From an uncultured Clostridia bacterium (GTDB taxonomy: Bacteria > Bacillota > Clostridia > Oscillospirales > Oscillospiraceae), in contig CAMVTO010000008.1 of the NCBI GenBank assembly GCA_947170435.1, positions 36,066-100,065 of the forward strand: 64,000 bases of DNA, read 5' to 3'. Below are positions 56,345 to 64,000 of this stretch, one piece after another (positions within the stretch are counted from its first letter, which is position 1; the number at the start of each line of letters is the position of its first letter). A model generated the notes under the pieces. That model searched no databases. It saw only the letters and a list, made by a program, of their open reading frames with translations, and was not told where the DNA came from. Made by a program: the position numbers and the translations under genes.

Positions 56345-56874
56345 GCAAACTGCAACGCATCGAGAATATAGCCGCCGGCGTCTTTCTGATCCTGATCAGT
56401 GCCCTGATGATCCGCCTGCCCGACGAAGGCTTTTATATCGCGGCGCTGATCCTTTGCCTGACGCTGCTGACCAACGGCGTCAGGGCTATGGTGTACTACT
56501 TTACCATGGCGCGGCATATGGTCGGCGGAAGATCCGTGCTGATCAAGGGCATCATTATGCTGGACCTCAGCGCCTTCACCATGGCGATGTCGGATATCCC
56601 GCGGATCTATCTCGTTTTGTATCTGCTGGCATATCACGCGTTCGTCGGCGCCATCGACGTGCTGCGCGCGCTGGAGGCGAAGCGCTTTGAAGCGCCCGCA
56701 TGGAAAATCAGCATGGGTTACGGCCTTGTCAACATCGGCATTGCGGTCGCCTGCGTATTTTTCATCCACTCGGTGAAGGGCATCGTCTATGTTTACAGCG
56801 CGGGATTAATCTATTCGGCCATCAACCGCATCATCTCATCGTTTCGCAGAACCGCCGTCGTGTACATCCAATAA
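56341..56874 (+). CDS. HdeD/DUF308-like membrane protein
   Basis: 177 aa with six short hydrophobic segments in pairs (GVFLILISALMIRLPDEGFY; AALILCLTLLTNGVRAMVYY; FVGAIDVLRALEAKRF), the pattern of DUF308/HdeD proteins. Function unknown. ATG overlaps the stop of the DUF6765 gene by four bases; a bidirectional terminator begins at its stop codon. Confidence 0.75.
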   Translation: MSKLQRIENIAAGVFLILISALMIRLPDEGFYIAALILCLTLLTNGVRAMVYYFTMARHMVGGRSVLIKGIIMLDLSAFTMAMSDIPRIYLVLYLLAYHAFVGAIDVLRALEAKRFEAPAWKISMGYGLVNIGIAVACVFFIHSVKGIVYVYSAGLIYSAINRIISSFRRTAVVYIQ

Positions 56875-56902
56875 AAAACGCCGCCCGCAGGCGGCGTTTT
56901 TC
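56874..56902 (+). terminator. Bidirectional terminator
   Basis: AAAAACGCCGCC / GGCGGCGTTTTT, CGCA loop; shared by the convergent DUF308-like and DegV genes. Confidence 0.88.
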
Positions 56903-57751
56903 CTATTCGTCTATGAACATGACAGCCAGTGTCTTAGGACCGCAGTGGGCGCAGATCGTACAGCCGGCCCGGGCGCGGTGGAGCTCCTTTGCGCCGGTTA
57001 AGTCCCGGATCAATCCCTCCAGCTCGTTCAACTCCTCGTCCGCGACCTCGCCGGAGTGGAGAAGAAATACATGACCGGGACGAATCTTTTTCTCGCTCAA
57101 CCGCTCGGTGACATATTGCCGGTAGACCTGTTCAATGTGCCCGCGGTACTTTTTGTAGACCGTCAGCTTGCCGTCCTTCATCTCCAATGCCGGACGGATG
57201 TGGAGCAGGTTCGCACCAATGGCGGCGACGCCGGAGCAGCGGCCGCCCTTGCGCATATAGTCCAGTGTGTCGAGGACAAAGCTGGTCTCCACCTTGTCGG
57301 TCAGCGCAGTGAGATGCTCCGCGATCTCAGCGGCGGACATGCCGCGCTGAGCGCACTCCGCGCCTTCGATCGCGAGCAGCGCGATGCCGGTGGAGAGCAT
57401 GCGACTGTCCACCGCGTAGACACCGGAGAGTTCCTGCGCCGCAAGGCGGGCGGCGTTATAGGAGGCGGAAAGCTCAGAACTGATCGTGAGGTGCACGATT
57501 TCACAGCCGCCGGCAAGGAGCGAGGAGAAGAAATCTGTGTAGCCTTGCAGACTTGGCGCGGCGGTAGAGGGCAGCTCGCCGTCGTCCTGATAGCGGCGGT
57601 ACATGTCGTCGGGAGTAAAACGACCGTCGTCGGGGAAGCTGTCTTCGCCGAGCGTAATGGTCAACGGAATGATATGAATTGAGAACCGTTCACACAGCTC
57701 CCGCGGAAGGTCGCAGGTGCTGTCTGCCGTGATGACAACAGGCTTGGCCAT
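56903..57751 (-). CDS. DegV family fatty-acid-binding protein
   Basis: 282 aa. DegV/FakB pattern: ITADSTCDLPRELCERFSIH at the start, TAAPSLQGYTDFFSSLLAGG, HLTISSELSASYNAARLAA (lipid-head Ser/Thr contacts), VDSRMLSTGIALLA, and LDYMRKGGRCSG. FakB proteins present fatty acids to the kinase FakA; no FakA is in the window, so substrate kinase is elsewhere or this is another DegV type. Start 57751 is used because AAAGGGA precedes it; the open frame extends upstream without a start context. Confidence 0.88.
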   Translation of the reverse strand: MAKPVVITADSTCDLPRELCERFSIHIIPLTITLGEDSFPDDGRFTPDDMYRRYQDDGELPSTAAPSLQGYTDFFSSLLAGGCEIVHLTISSELSASYNAARLAAQELSGVYAVDSRMLSTGIALLAIEGAECAQRGMSAAEIAEHLTALTDKVETSFVLDTLDYMRKGGRCSGVAAIGANLLHIRPALEMKDGKLTVYKKYRGHIEQVYRQYVTERLSEKKIRPGHVFLLHSGEVADEELNELEGLIRDLTGAKELHRARAGCTICAHCGPKTLAVMFIDE

Positions 57752-57959
57752 ACAGAAGATCCCTTTCCCGCCGTCGCCGTGTTTTTTCTGACGTTGGCGC
57801 TCACTCATAATTTGAACCATCATATCAGATGATTTGATAAAATGCAAAACAAATTCACGATACTCAATGAAATTGTGAAAAATGTTATATTGGGCTTTCT
57901 TTTTATCTGTCGCTATGGTATTCTGACGATAGCTAATACAGGAAAAGGAGAGGACAGCT

Positions 57960-58196
57960 ATGCCGTATATTGCGATCAAAGGATTCCCGAAGGACGAAGA
58001 GACCGTCAAAAAGGTTGCCGAGCGCATCAATGAGACGCTGCTGGAGCTGTGGGGCTGCCAGCAGAAGGACATCTCCATTTCCTACGAGGCCATCGCGCCG
58101 GAAAAGTGGGACGAACAGATCGTGCGCGGCGAGGTGGAGGCCAAGCGAGACGCCATGGTGATCCTCAACGGCGAGCGCCGAGACGCGACCCACTGA
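57960..58196 (+). CDS. 4-oxalocrotonate tautomerase family protein
   Basis: 78 aa beginning MPYIAIKGFPKDEETVKKVA, with Pro2 (Pro1 of the mature protein) as the family's catalytic base and the usual beta-alpha-beta layout. Small cytosolic tautomerase of unknown substrate. AAGGAGAG precedes the ATG and a TTGGGC-18-TATGGT promoter-like pair lies at 57890-57919. Directly after its stop, another frame stays open for 18 codons and looks coding, hinting at a frameshifted longer C-terminus. Confidence 0.8.
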   Translation: MPYIAIKGFPKDEETVKKVAERINETLLELWGCQQKDISISYEAIAPEKWDEQIVRGEVEAKRDAMVILNGERRDATH

Positions 58197-58255
58197 CCCC
58201 TGTGAGTTCATCAAGGAAAACGTGAAAAAGGCGCTGAATGCGGCTCTTTAATCAG

Positions 58256-58287
58256 AAAAACGGCAGCGATCATTCGCTGCCGTTTTT
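58256..58287 (+). terminator. Bidirectional terminator overlapping a stop codon
   Basis: AAAAACGGCAGCGA / TCGCTGCCGTTTTT, TCAT loop. The right half encodes the last residues of the minus-strand enzyme I-like gene. Confidence 0.88.
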
Positions 58288-59853
58288 GTTTTGGGATGGT
58301 TCACTTGCTTTCGAGAGCAGCTCGAACAAAGGTAAGAGTGATCGCACGGGAACGGACAGGTTGTCCACGCCGAGGCTGAGCAGCGGGGGGATGGCCTGCG
58401 GAAAGCTCTCCAGATCGCCGGACATGATGACGATACAGCCGTGCCGATGTCCCGCGTCGATGATCTGGCGGAGCATCCACGCCAGCGCGCGGTAGTTCGG
58501 CAGCGCACCCGCCAGTTGTCCGCTGATGGTGGAGCGCATCAGCGACTCGCCGTTGATGATGATGAGATCCATGCCCTCCGCCAGCTCGTCGATGATGAAC
58601 GCGGCAAAGGGCTGCGCGATCTCAATGCCCAGTCCGACCGCGCGATAGTCGGCGCCTTCCGCGCGCAGCTCGCGCTTGCTCTGCTCGAGGATCTGGCGGC
58701 AGCGGCGGATGTCGCTCTTCGTCTTGACGCCGGAGAGCACGATGGCGCAGTTGCCGGCAAGGCTGTCGACCGCGGCGCGCAGCACCGCGCGGAACTGGAC
58801 CTTGAGGCGGAGGTAACGCTCCTGCCGCGATGCGGAGAAGAGGCTGCCGAGGCCGATGCCGCCCACGTCCAGCGACTGGAACGAAGCGGGGCGGCCGCGC
58901 ATGGCGTCGATGGTGCGGCGATACTCCAGCAGCTGCTCGTCCTCGGACGGAGGCGTGGCGCGTCCGCCGTGCAGCACATTCGGCTGATAGGGCGCAATGC
59001 CGCCGGCGCCCAGCTTGTATGCGTCGATGGCTTCCCACGCACTGTCGATCATCGCGCACAGCCGCAGCGGCCGCTGCGATGCGGCGGGATGGGGAAGCGT
59101 CAGCTCCGAGGCTGAGGAGGGATCATAGCCGGGGGACTGGTGTGGGTGCGCCGCCGCCAGCGTCGCTTCGTCGGGGTCGATGATCAGCGTGGCGTTGTCG
59201 CCGTCGAGAATCGCGAGACGGCCCTCCCAGCGGGGATCGACCATGATCCCCGTGACGGCGGGAACGCCGATGGACTGCGCGAGGATGGAGGTGTGGCTGT
59301 CCGGCGCGCCGTTCTGGCTCACCAGCCCCAGCAGCATGCCGGTATCCAGCAGGATCGTCTCGCTGGGCGTCAGATCCTCGGCGACGAGGATTGCCGGTAT
59401 CTGCCGCAGTCCGCCGATGTCGGCGCGCTGAGAGAGAATACCGCTGAGCCGGTGGGAGAGATCGCGGGCGTCGAGTGCGCGGGAACGCAGATAGCTGTTG
59501 TCGAGACTGGCAAAGAAATCAATGATGGCTTTGCCGGCCTGATCAATGGCATACTCCGCGGTGGCGGAGTCGTTGATGTGATCATAAATCGCTTGTAGGT
59601 AGTCCGGATCTTCCAGCATCATCGACTGAAACAGAAAAATGGCGGCCTCATCGTTGCCGAGGTGTGCGCCGATGCGAGCCTGCATGCGCTTGAGGTCTGT
59701 GAAGGCGCGATCCTTTGCCGCCTCAAACCGGAGCATCTCCTCCCGGGGCGACAGACTGGACGGATGTTCAGTTGGCTTGTTGGCGCGATGCAGATAATGG
59801 ATTGGCCCAATGCTCAATCCACCCTGTACAAATACGCCGTTTAATCGTATCAT
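58270..59853 (-). CDS. PTS enzyme I-like protein with degenerate active site
   Basis: 527 aa, the size and order of PtsI: N-terminal HPr-binding helices (35-130), swivelling phosphohistidine domain with NGAPDSHTSILAQSIGVPAV (His187 kept), and a C-terminal PEP-binding barrel (250-527). In the barrel the key residues of true enzyme I are altered: GLLRTEFL-type block is GIAPYQPNVL, the GTNDLTQ-type block is INGESLMRS, and the catalytic-Cys block MCGEMAG reads MSGDLES. The family fold is clear, PEP-driven activity doubtful. No ptsH or sugar EII gene is adjacent. Start 59853 (MIRLNGV) has AAAGGAG upstream. Divergent TetR gene. Confidence 0.8.
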   Translation of the reverse strand: MIRLNGVFVQGGLSIGPIHYLHRANKPTEHPSSLSPREEMLRFEAAKDRAFTDLKRMQARIGAHLGNDEAAIFLFQSMMLEDPDYLQAIYDHINDSATAEYAIDQAGKAIIDFFASLDNSYLRSRALDARDLSHRLSGILSQRADIGGLRQIPAILVAEDLTPSETILLDTGMLLGLVSQNGAPDSHTSILAQSIGVPAVTGIMVDPRWEGRLAILDGDNATLIIDPDEATLAAAHPHQSPGYDPSSASELTLPHPAASQRPLRLCAMIDSAWEAIDAYKLGAGGIAPYQPNVLHGGRATPPSEDEQLLEYRRTIDAMRGRPASFQSLDVGGIGLGSLFSASRQERYLRLKVQFRAVLRAAVDSLAGNCAIVLSGVKTKSDIRRCRQILEQSKRELRAEGADYRAVGLGIEIAQPFAAFIIDELAEGMDLIIINGESLMRSTISGQLAGALPNYRALAWMLRQIIDAGHRHGCIVIMSGDLESFPQAIPPLLSLGVDNLSVPVRSLLPLFELLSKASEPSQNKNGSE

Positions 59854-59920
59854 CAGTGCGCTCCTTTGCGACCTATGCCGCATTTGCAAAAAGATTATGA
59901 AAAAGAAAAACTTTTTTAGG

Positions 59921-59949
59921 TTGACAACCAATCAAAACTATGACAAAAT
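59921..59949 (+). promoter_or_regulatory. Putative promoter of the TetR gene
   Basis: Consensus TTGACA (59921-59926), 17-nt spacer, weak CAAAAT (59944-59949). Confidence 0.4.
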
Positions 59950-60044
59950 CCGCGTATAACTTAACAAACAAAAGCACTGAACGGAAGAAGAAAAGCAGAG
60001 GAACCTTCTGCGAAATATTGAAGAGAGGCGAATGGGGCAGAGAG

Positions 60045-60575
60045 ATGTCACACAAAAAGGAAGCGATCATTGAGGCGTTTATCCAGCTGCTGGACGAGAA
60101 ACCCGCCAAACGGATCACCGTCAACGATATTGCTGCGCGCTGCGGCATTGGGCGCAACACATTCTATTATTATTTCCCGAACATCCCGGCGTTGTTTGAA
60201 GCGCTGGAGGAGCAGTGGGTGGAAATGATTCGGGACTGTGCCGCTCCGCAATCCATTATGGACTGCGTCGCTCCGCTGGTGGACTATGCCACGGTGCACA
60301 AGTCCGGCTTCCTCTATGTGTATCGGTCTGCGGATCGCGCTCGCTTTCAAACGGATCTGGATCGACTGTGGATGAACATTGTTTGCCGATATGTGGAGCA
60401 TGCGGCGGGGAAACCGACGAACGAGGATGAACGGAATCTGCTGATTCGTGCGCTCAAATGCGCCTTTGTCGGCATGACGCTCGACTGGCTGGATCATGAT
60501 ATGGAGTACGATCTCATTGCAAGCGTGCATCGCACTTGCCGCTATGTGCGCGCAAAGACCGGACAAGAACTGTGA
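60045..60575 (+). CDS. TetR family regulator
   Basis: 176 aa. Residues 5-55 are the TetR HTH (KEAIIEAFIQLLDEKPAKRI; TVNDIAARCGIGRNTFYYYF). The ligand domain (60-176) resembles the TetR_C class of dihydroxyacetone-kinase-type regulators only in length; the effector is unknown. Start 60045 is chosen because the HTH begins there; the frame extends further upstream through the promoter. Divergent from the enzyme I-like gene, a likely target. Confidence 0.85.
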   Translation: MSHKKEAIIEAFIQLLDEKPAKRITVNDIAARCGIGRNTFYYYFPNIPALFEALEEQWVEMIRDCAAPQSIMDCVAPLVDYATVHKSGFLYVYRSADRARFQTDLDRLWMNIVCRYVEHAAGKPTNEDERNLLIRALKCAFVGMTLDWLDHDMEYDLIASVHRTCRYVRAKTGQEL

Positions 60576-60642
60576 GCGTTACTGTTTTCTGCCAATTTTT
60601 TGATAACTCAATCATACCAGATTGTACCGCACTTCGTCAAGA

Positions 60643-60675
60643 TAAAGCGCTCTGCCGTTTTGGGCAGGGCGCTTT
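60643..60675 (+). terminator. Terminator-like hairpin after the TetR gene
   Basis: AAGCGC-T-CTGCC / GGCAG-G-GCGCTT arms with TTTTG in the loop; weak T tail. Confidence 0.6.
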
Positions 60676-60685
60676 GAATTGTTGC

Positions 60686-60713
60686 TGGACAAAATGCGAA
60701 AAGTGAGTACAAT
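60686..60713 (+). promoter_or_regulatory. Promoter of the ClC-PepQ-SLH operon
   Basis: TGGACA (60686-60691), 16-nt spacer, TACAAT (60708-60713). No fluoride riboswitch pattern was seen between here and the ATG. Confidence 0.5.
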
Positions 60714-60758
60714 AATAGAGAATCAAATGCCAACTGCTTGTTATGCAGGGAGAAAGAC

Positions 60759-62042
60759 ATGAACGATAAGTTGAAAAGCACCTGGATAAGCGCCGGAATT
60801 TATCTGCGCGCCATCATAAAATGGCTGAGCGTGGCCGTGGTGACGGGCGCGTTGTGCGGGCTGATCGGCACGTTGTTTCATGTCGGCGTGGAACGCGCGA
60901 CAGAGCTGCGCAACACGTTTCCGTGGCTCATGTATCTTTTGCCGCTGTTGGGCATCCCGGTGGTGTGGAGCTACAAGCTCTGCCGCGTGGAGGGCATCGG
61001 AACAGACAGTATCATCGAAGAGGTGCACTCTGGACGCGGCGTGTCCCTCACGCTGCTGCCCGCGATCTTTTTTTCGACGATTCTGACGCACCTCGGCGGC
61101 GGCAGCGTCGGCCGCGAGGGCGCGGCGTTGCAAATGGGCGGCGCCATCGGCTTCCAGAGCGCGCGCCTGTTCCGATTGGATGAGAGCGACAAGCGCACTA
61201 CCACCACCATCGGCATGGCGGCGTTTTTCTCAGCACTGTTCGGCACGCCGATGACGGCGACGGTGTTTGCCATGGAAATCACAAACGTCGGCCGCGTATA
61301 CTATGCGCAGATGTTCCCCTGCCTGGTCGCTGCGCTGACAGCCTACGGCGTTTCGCTGCTGCTGGGCGTGCCGCCCACCGGGTACGCGGTCACGGTGCCG
61401 GAGCTGGAACCGCTGATGCTGCTGCGCGTTGCGGTGCTGGCGGTGCTGTGCGCGTATCTGTCCGTGCTGTTCTGCGAGATCATCCATGCCGCCGGCGAGC
61501 AGGCGGCTAAGCGCCTGCCGAACCCGTGGCTGCGCGCCGTACTCGGTGGTTGTGCGATCGTGGTTTTGACCCTTCTGCTGGGAACCACCGACTACAACGG
61601 CGCAGGCATGGAGGTCATAGACACCGCGGTTGTGCGCGGTCTGGCGCGCCCTGAGGCCTTTGCCTGCAAGCTGGCCTTTACTGCGATCACTCTGGCGGCG
61701 GGGTTCAAGGGCGGCGAAGTCGTTCCCTCCTTTTTCGTGGGGGCGACCTTCGGCTGCGTTGTCGGGCCGCTGCTGGGGATCCCCGCGGGCTTTGCTGCTG
61801 CGGTCGGCCTGGTGGCAGTGTTCTGCGGAGCGGTGAACTGCCCGCTGGCTTCGACCTTCCTTGCGCTCGAGCTGTTTGGCTCGCAGGGGCTGATTTACTT
61901 TGCCATGACCTGCATACTGAGCTTTGTGTTTTCAGGCTACAGCGGTATCTATTCAAGCCAACGCATCCTTTATGATAAACTCAAGGCACAATATATTAAT
62001 GTGCATACAAACGACCATTATGAAAAGACGGAAAAGGAGTAA
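60759..62042 (+). CDS. ClC family anion channel/antiporter
   Basis: 427 aa with about ten to twelve membrane segments. The selectivity region reads THLGGGSVGREGAALQMGG, with the gating Glu of GREG; it lacks the GSGIP Ser motif of chloride transporters and resembles the GGSxGREG(T/A) form seen in fluoride-exporting CLC-F proteins. FKGGEVVPSFFVGATFG is the second conserved block. Fluoride export is therefore possible, though no fluoride riboswitch or crcB gene accompanies it. It is followed 2 bp later by a proline peptidase gene. Start ATG 60759. Confidence 0.88.
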   Translation: MNDKLKSTWISAGIYLRAIIKWLSVAVVTGALCGLIGTLFHVGVERATELRNTFPWLMYLLPLLGIPVVWSYKLCRVEGIGTDSIIEEVHSGRGVSLTLLPAIFFSTILTHLGGGSVGREGAALQMGGAIGFQSARLFRLDESDKRTTTTIGMAAFFSALFGTPMTATVFAMEITNVGRVYYAQMFPCLVAALTAYGVSLLLGVPPTGYAVTVPELEPLMLLRVAVLAVLCAYLSVLFCEIIHAAGEQAAKRLPNPWLRAVLGGCAIVVLTLLLGTTDYNGAGMEVIDTAVVRGLARPEAFACKLAFTAITLAAGFKGGEVVPSFFVGATFGCVVGPLLGIPAGFAAAVGLVAVFCGAVNCPLASTFLALELFGSQGLIYFAMTCILSFVFSGYSGIYSSQRILYDKLKAQYINVHTNDHYEKTEKE

Positions 62043-62044
62043 CC

Positions 62045-63118
62045 ATGGATCATTTTGCACAGATTCGCAGCAAGCTGGACGCCTTCGGACTGGATGCCAT
62101 GCTGCTGACACAAGAAGCAAACCGCTTGTATGCCTCCGGCTTTCACTCGACGGGGACGGACGGCGCGGCGCTTGTGACAAAGGACGAAACCTATTATTGG
62201 ACGGATTCCCGCTATATTGAGGCGGCGGAACGCGAGGTCCAAAACGCAAAGGTGGAGCTTGTGACCATCGGCCGCGGGTACACGGCACTGATCAACGAGG
62301 CCATCGAGCGCCACGGACTCAGAACGATTGGCTTTGAAGACGAGTATATGACCGTGTCGGACTGGAAGCACTATCAGGAAAAGCTGCACGCGGAGCTCAA
62401 GCCTGCGACCGGATTGCTCACGGAGCTGCGCACGGTTAAGGATCAGGAGGAGCTGGACGCGCTGATCGGTGCGCAGCGCATTGCGGAAAAAGCGCTTGCC
62501 GAAATCTACAACGACATTAAGCCGGGTGTCACGGAAAAAGAGATCGCCGCAAAGCTGACCTATCTCATGCTGCGCTATGGCGCGGAGAATATGTCTTTCG
62601 ATCCCATTGTCGCTTCCGGCGCCAACGGAAGCATTCCCCATGCCGTGCCCGGAGAGAAGAAGATCGCTGCGGGTGAGTTTGTGACGATGGATTTCGGCTG
62701 CATCTATCACGGCTATTGCTCCGATATGACACGCACCGTCGCGGTGGGGCATGTGACCGAGGAGATGGACAGGGTTTATCATGTCGTGCTGAACGCGCAG
62801 CTTGCCGGTATAGCCGCGGCAAAAGCGGGCGTGCCGGGCTGCGATATCCACAACGCCGCGGCAAAGATCATTGCAGATGCGGGCTATGGCGAGTTTTTCG
62901 GCCACGGCTTCGGCCACGGCGTCGGCGTGGAAATCCACGAGTCCCCTCGGGCGAGTACGACCTGGAAAAAACCGCTGCCGGCGGGCGCGGTGATTTCAGC
63001 GGAGCCGGGCATCTATATTCCCGGCAGATTCGGCGTCCGCATTGAGGACGTGATCGTGATTCGTGAAGGCGGCTGCGATAATATCCACCGTGCGCCCAAG
63101 GAACTGATGATACTATGA
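62045..63118 (+). CDS. M24B Xaa-Pro peptidase
   Basis: 357 aa cytosolic metallopeptidase. N-terminal creatinase-like domain (1-125; LTQEANRLYASGFHSTGTDG) and pita-bread catalytic domain with the five metal ligands: Asp in MDFGCIYHGYCSDMTRT (two), His in FGHGFGHGVGVEIHE, Glu in SAEPGIYIPG and Glu in GVRIEDVIVI. Could be PepP aminopeptidase or PepQ dipeptidase; the shorter N-terminal domain fits the Firmicute PepQ/YqhT group. Start 62045 has AAAAGGAG upstream. Confidence 0.92.
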   Translation: MDHFAQIRSKLDAFGLDAMLLTQEANRLYASGFHSTGTDGAALVTKDETYYWTDSRYIEAAEREVQNAKVELVTIGRGYTALINEAIERHGLRTIGFEDEYMTVSDWKHYQEKLHAELKPATGLLTELRTVKDQEELDALIGAQRIAEKALAEIYNDIKPGVTEKEIAAKLTYLMLRYGAENMSFDPIVASGANGSIPHAVPGEKKIAAGEFVTMDFGCIYHGYCSDMTRTVAVGHVTEEMDRVYHVVLNAQLAGIAAAKAGVPGCDIHNAAAKIIADAGYGEFFGHGFGHGVGVEIHESPRASTTWKKPLPAGAVISAEPGIYIPGRFGVRIEDVIVIREGGCDNIHRAPKELMIL

Positions 63119-63921
63119 TCAAAAAACGACTGAAGCAGATCGCTGTTCTGGGGCTGCTGGTGCTGGCAGTTGTGCTGATCCATAACCGTGTCCGGCAGGA
63201 GGCGGAAGAGATGGCGAACGAAGTTCAGAACGTAACGGTGCAGGAAGACGATGCTGAGGATGTACAGCCGTCTATGACGGTAATCCGCCTGAACGACGAT
63301 ATCCGCCTCGGCACGGTTACAGAGAACCTGGAACAAGGCGGCGTGGACGTGACCGTACAGCAGCCAGATGGGTCGGAGACGGTCTATTCCTTTACGGATG
63401 TTGCCATTGACAGTTGGTATGTGGATGCTGTCAACTTTGTCGTTTCCGCAAATCTGATGAAGGGTATGGGTGACGAGCCGATTTTCCACCCGGAGTATGG
63501 TATCCTGCGCGAGGAACTCGCTTCGATTCTATACCGTTATACAAACGGGCAGGAGGTTTCTCCAAACGAGCGGTTCGAGGATGTGCCGGAGAGCGCATGG
63601 TACTACGACAGTGTTTCGTGGGTGACGAACCGTCATCTGATGTCCGGCGTGACCCCGACGACCTTTGGCACTGGCGAGTATATGACATGTGAGCAGGCAC
63701 TGATCGCGATCTATCGTCTGGCGGGAGAACCGGAGACAGACGGCTCCTTGCTGGATTATCCGTATGCGGCAAAGGTATCTTCTTTTGCGCGTACGGCGGT
63801 GGATTGGGCCTGGAAATCCAGTTTGATTACCGAGAAGGAATGTGTGTGGTATCCGCCACAGGCCATCAGTCGAGCGCAGGTTGCGCTGTTGCTGATGCGC
63901 TTCAGCACGATGGCGGAATAA
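63115..63921 (+). CDS. Membrane-anchored SLH-domain protein
   Basis: 268 aa. N-terminal membrane anchor (residues 8-24), a short acidic linker, a beta-rich stretch, then three S-layer homology motifs: FTDVAIDSWYVDAVNFVVSA, FEDVPESAWYYDSVSWVTNR, and a more divergent third ending RAQVALLLMRF. SLH motifs bind secondary wall polymers. Its ATG overlaps the stop of the peptidase gene (ATGA), so it is the last gene of that operon. Unlike typical S-layer proteins it is short and uses SLH repeats as its main body. Confidence 0.85.
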   Translation: MIKKRLKQIAVLGLLVLAVVLIHNRVRQEAEEMANEVQNVTVQEDDAEDVQPSMTVIRLNDDIRLGTVTENLEQGGVDVTVQQPDGSETVYSFTDVAIDSWYVDAVNFVVSANLMKGMGDEPIFHPEYGILREELASILYRYTNGQEVSPNERFEDVPESAWYYDSVSWVTNRHLMSGVTPTTFGTGEYMTCEQALIAIYRLAGEPETDGSLLDYPYAAKVSSFARTAVDWAWKSSLITEKECVWYPPQAISRAQVALLLMRFSTMAE

Positions 63922-64000
63922 AAAATTTATTTTTTTTGAAAAAAATGTAGGTTTGTCAAACATATTGGACAGCGAACTCAAAAGGCGATAGCCAATGGAG

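Noticed and set aside
60576..60758. Fluoride riboswitch before the ClC gene
   Set aside because: The conserved GGNGAUGG / CUGAUGG pattern is not present in the leader.

Overview
The window reads as about 58-60% GC chromosomal DNA from a spore-forming, Gram-positive-type member of the Clostridia, most likely the Oscillospiraceae. The reasons are a spoVD/murE/mraY/ftsW/murG/murA/ftsQ/ftsZ cell-wall cluster, spoIVB and spo0A with 0A boxes, an SLH-domain protein, a meso-DAP type MurE signature (DNPR), and the absence of outer-membrane or respiratory genes. Genus assignment is inference. No tRNA, rRNA, CRISPR array, transposase or integrase was seen, and no gene-free stretch exceeds 300 bases.

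Region 1 (1-13.9 kb) holds division and sporulation genes: the PASTA tail of a penicillin-binding protein, murE, mraY, ftsW, murG, a convergent endonuclease/exonuclease/phosphatase-fold protein, murA, ftsQ, ftsZ, spoIVB, a TSCPD protein, a cation-efflux transporter, an OhrR-like MarR regulator and spo0A. Region 2 (14-19 kb) has a 47-aa membrane peptide, an unknown 119-aa protein, pepD, a REC-GGDEF diguanylate cyclase beside a PilZ protein, and a DUF4342 protein.

Region 3 (19.1-51.8 kb) is the striking part. One long + strand run (19183-44597) encodes type IV secretion-like machinery: a VirD4 coupling ATPase, a polytopic VirB6/TrbL-like channel protein and a VirB4 ATPase fused to a PrgI/VirB3-like head. 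It also encodes four secreted or membrane-anchored proteins (one of about 1600 aa), a STAS protein, a RsbU/SpoIIE-type phosphatase, and two large cytosolic-looking proteins. The 1589-aa protein carries a kinase-like core (GNxDRHxxN followed by DND). A divergently placed LytS-type kinase and HTH-receiver regulator follow, then an operon with two more kinase-like proteins (820 and 741 aa). Relaxase, integrase and att sites are absent although both flanks are visible, so this does not look like a conjugative element. A near-identical palindrome overlaps the -35 element of the promoters of both operons and of the regulator, which ties the three units into one putative regulon. My working hypothesis is a dedicated, chromosomal, relaxase-less T4SS-like apparatus that exports or serves a family of kinase-like proteins, controlled by a two-component pair.

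Region 4 (52-64 kb) is accessory metabolism: a four-domain CoA-disulfide-reductase/rhodanese/TusA/DsrE fusion, three small membrane or DUF6765 genes, a DegV protein, a tautomerase, a degenerate PTS enzyme I-like protein, a TetR regulator, a ClC anion transporter, an M24 peptidase and an SLH-domain protein.
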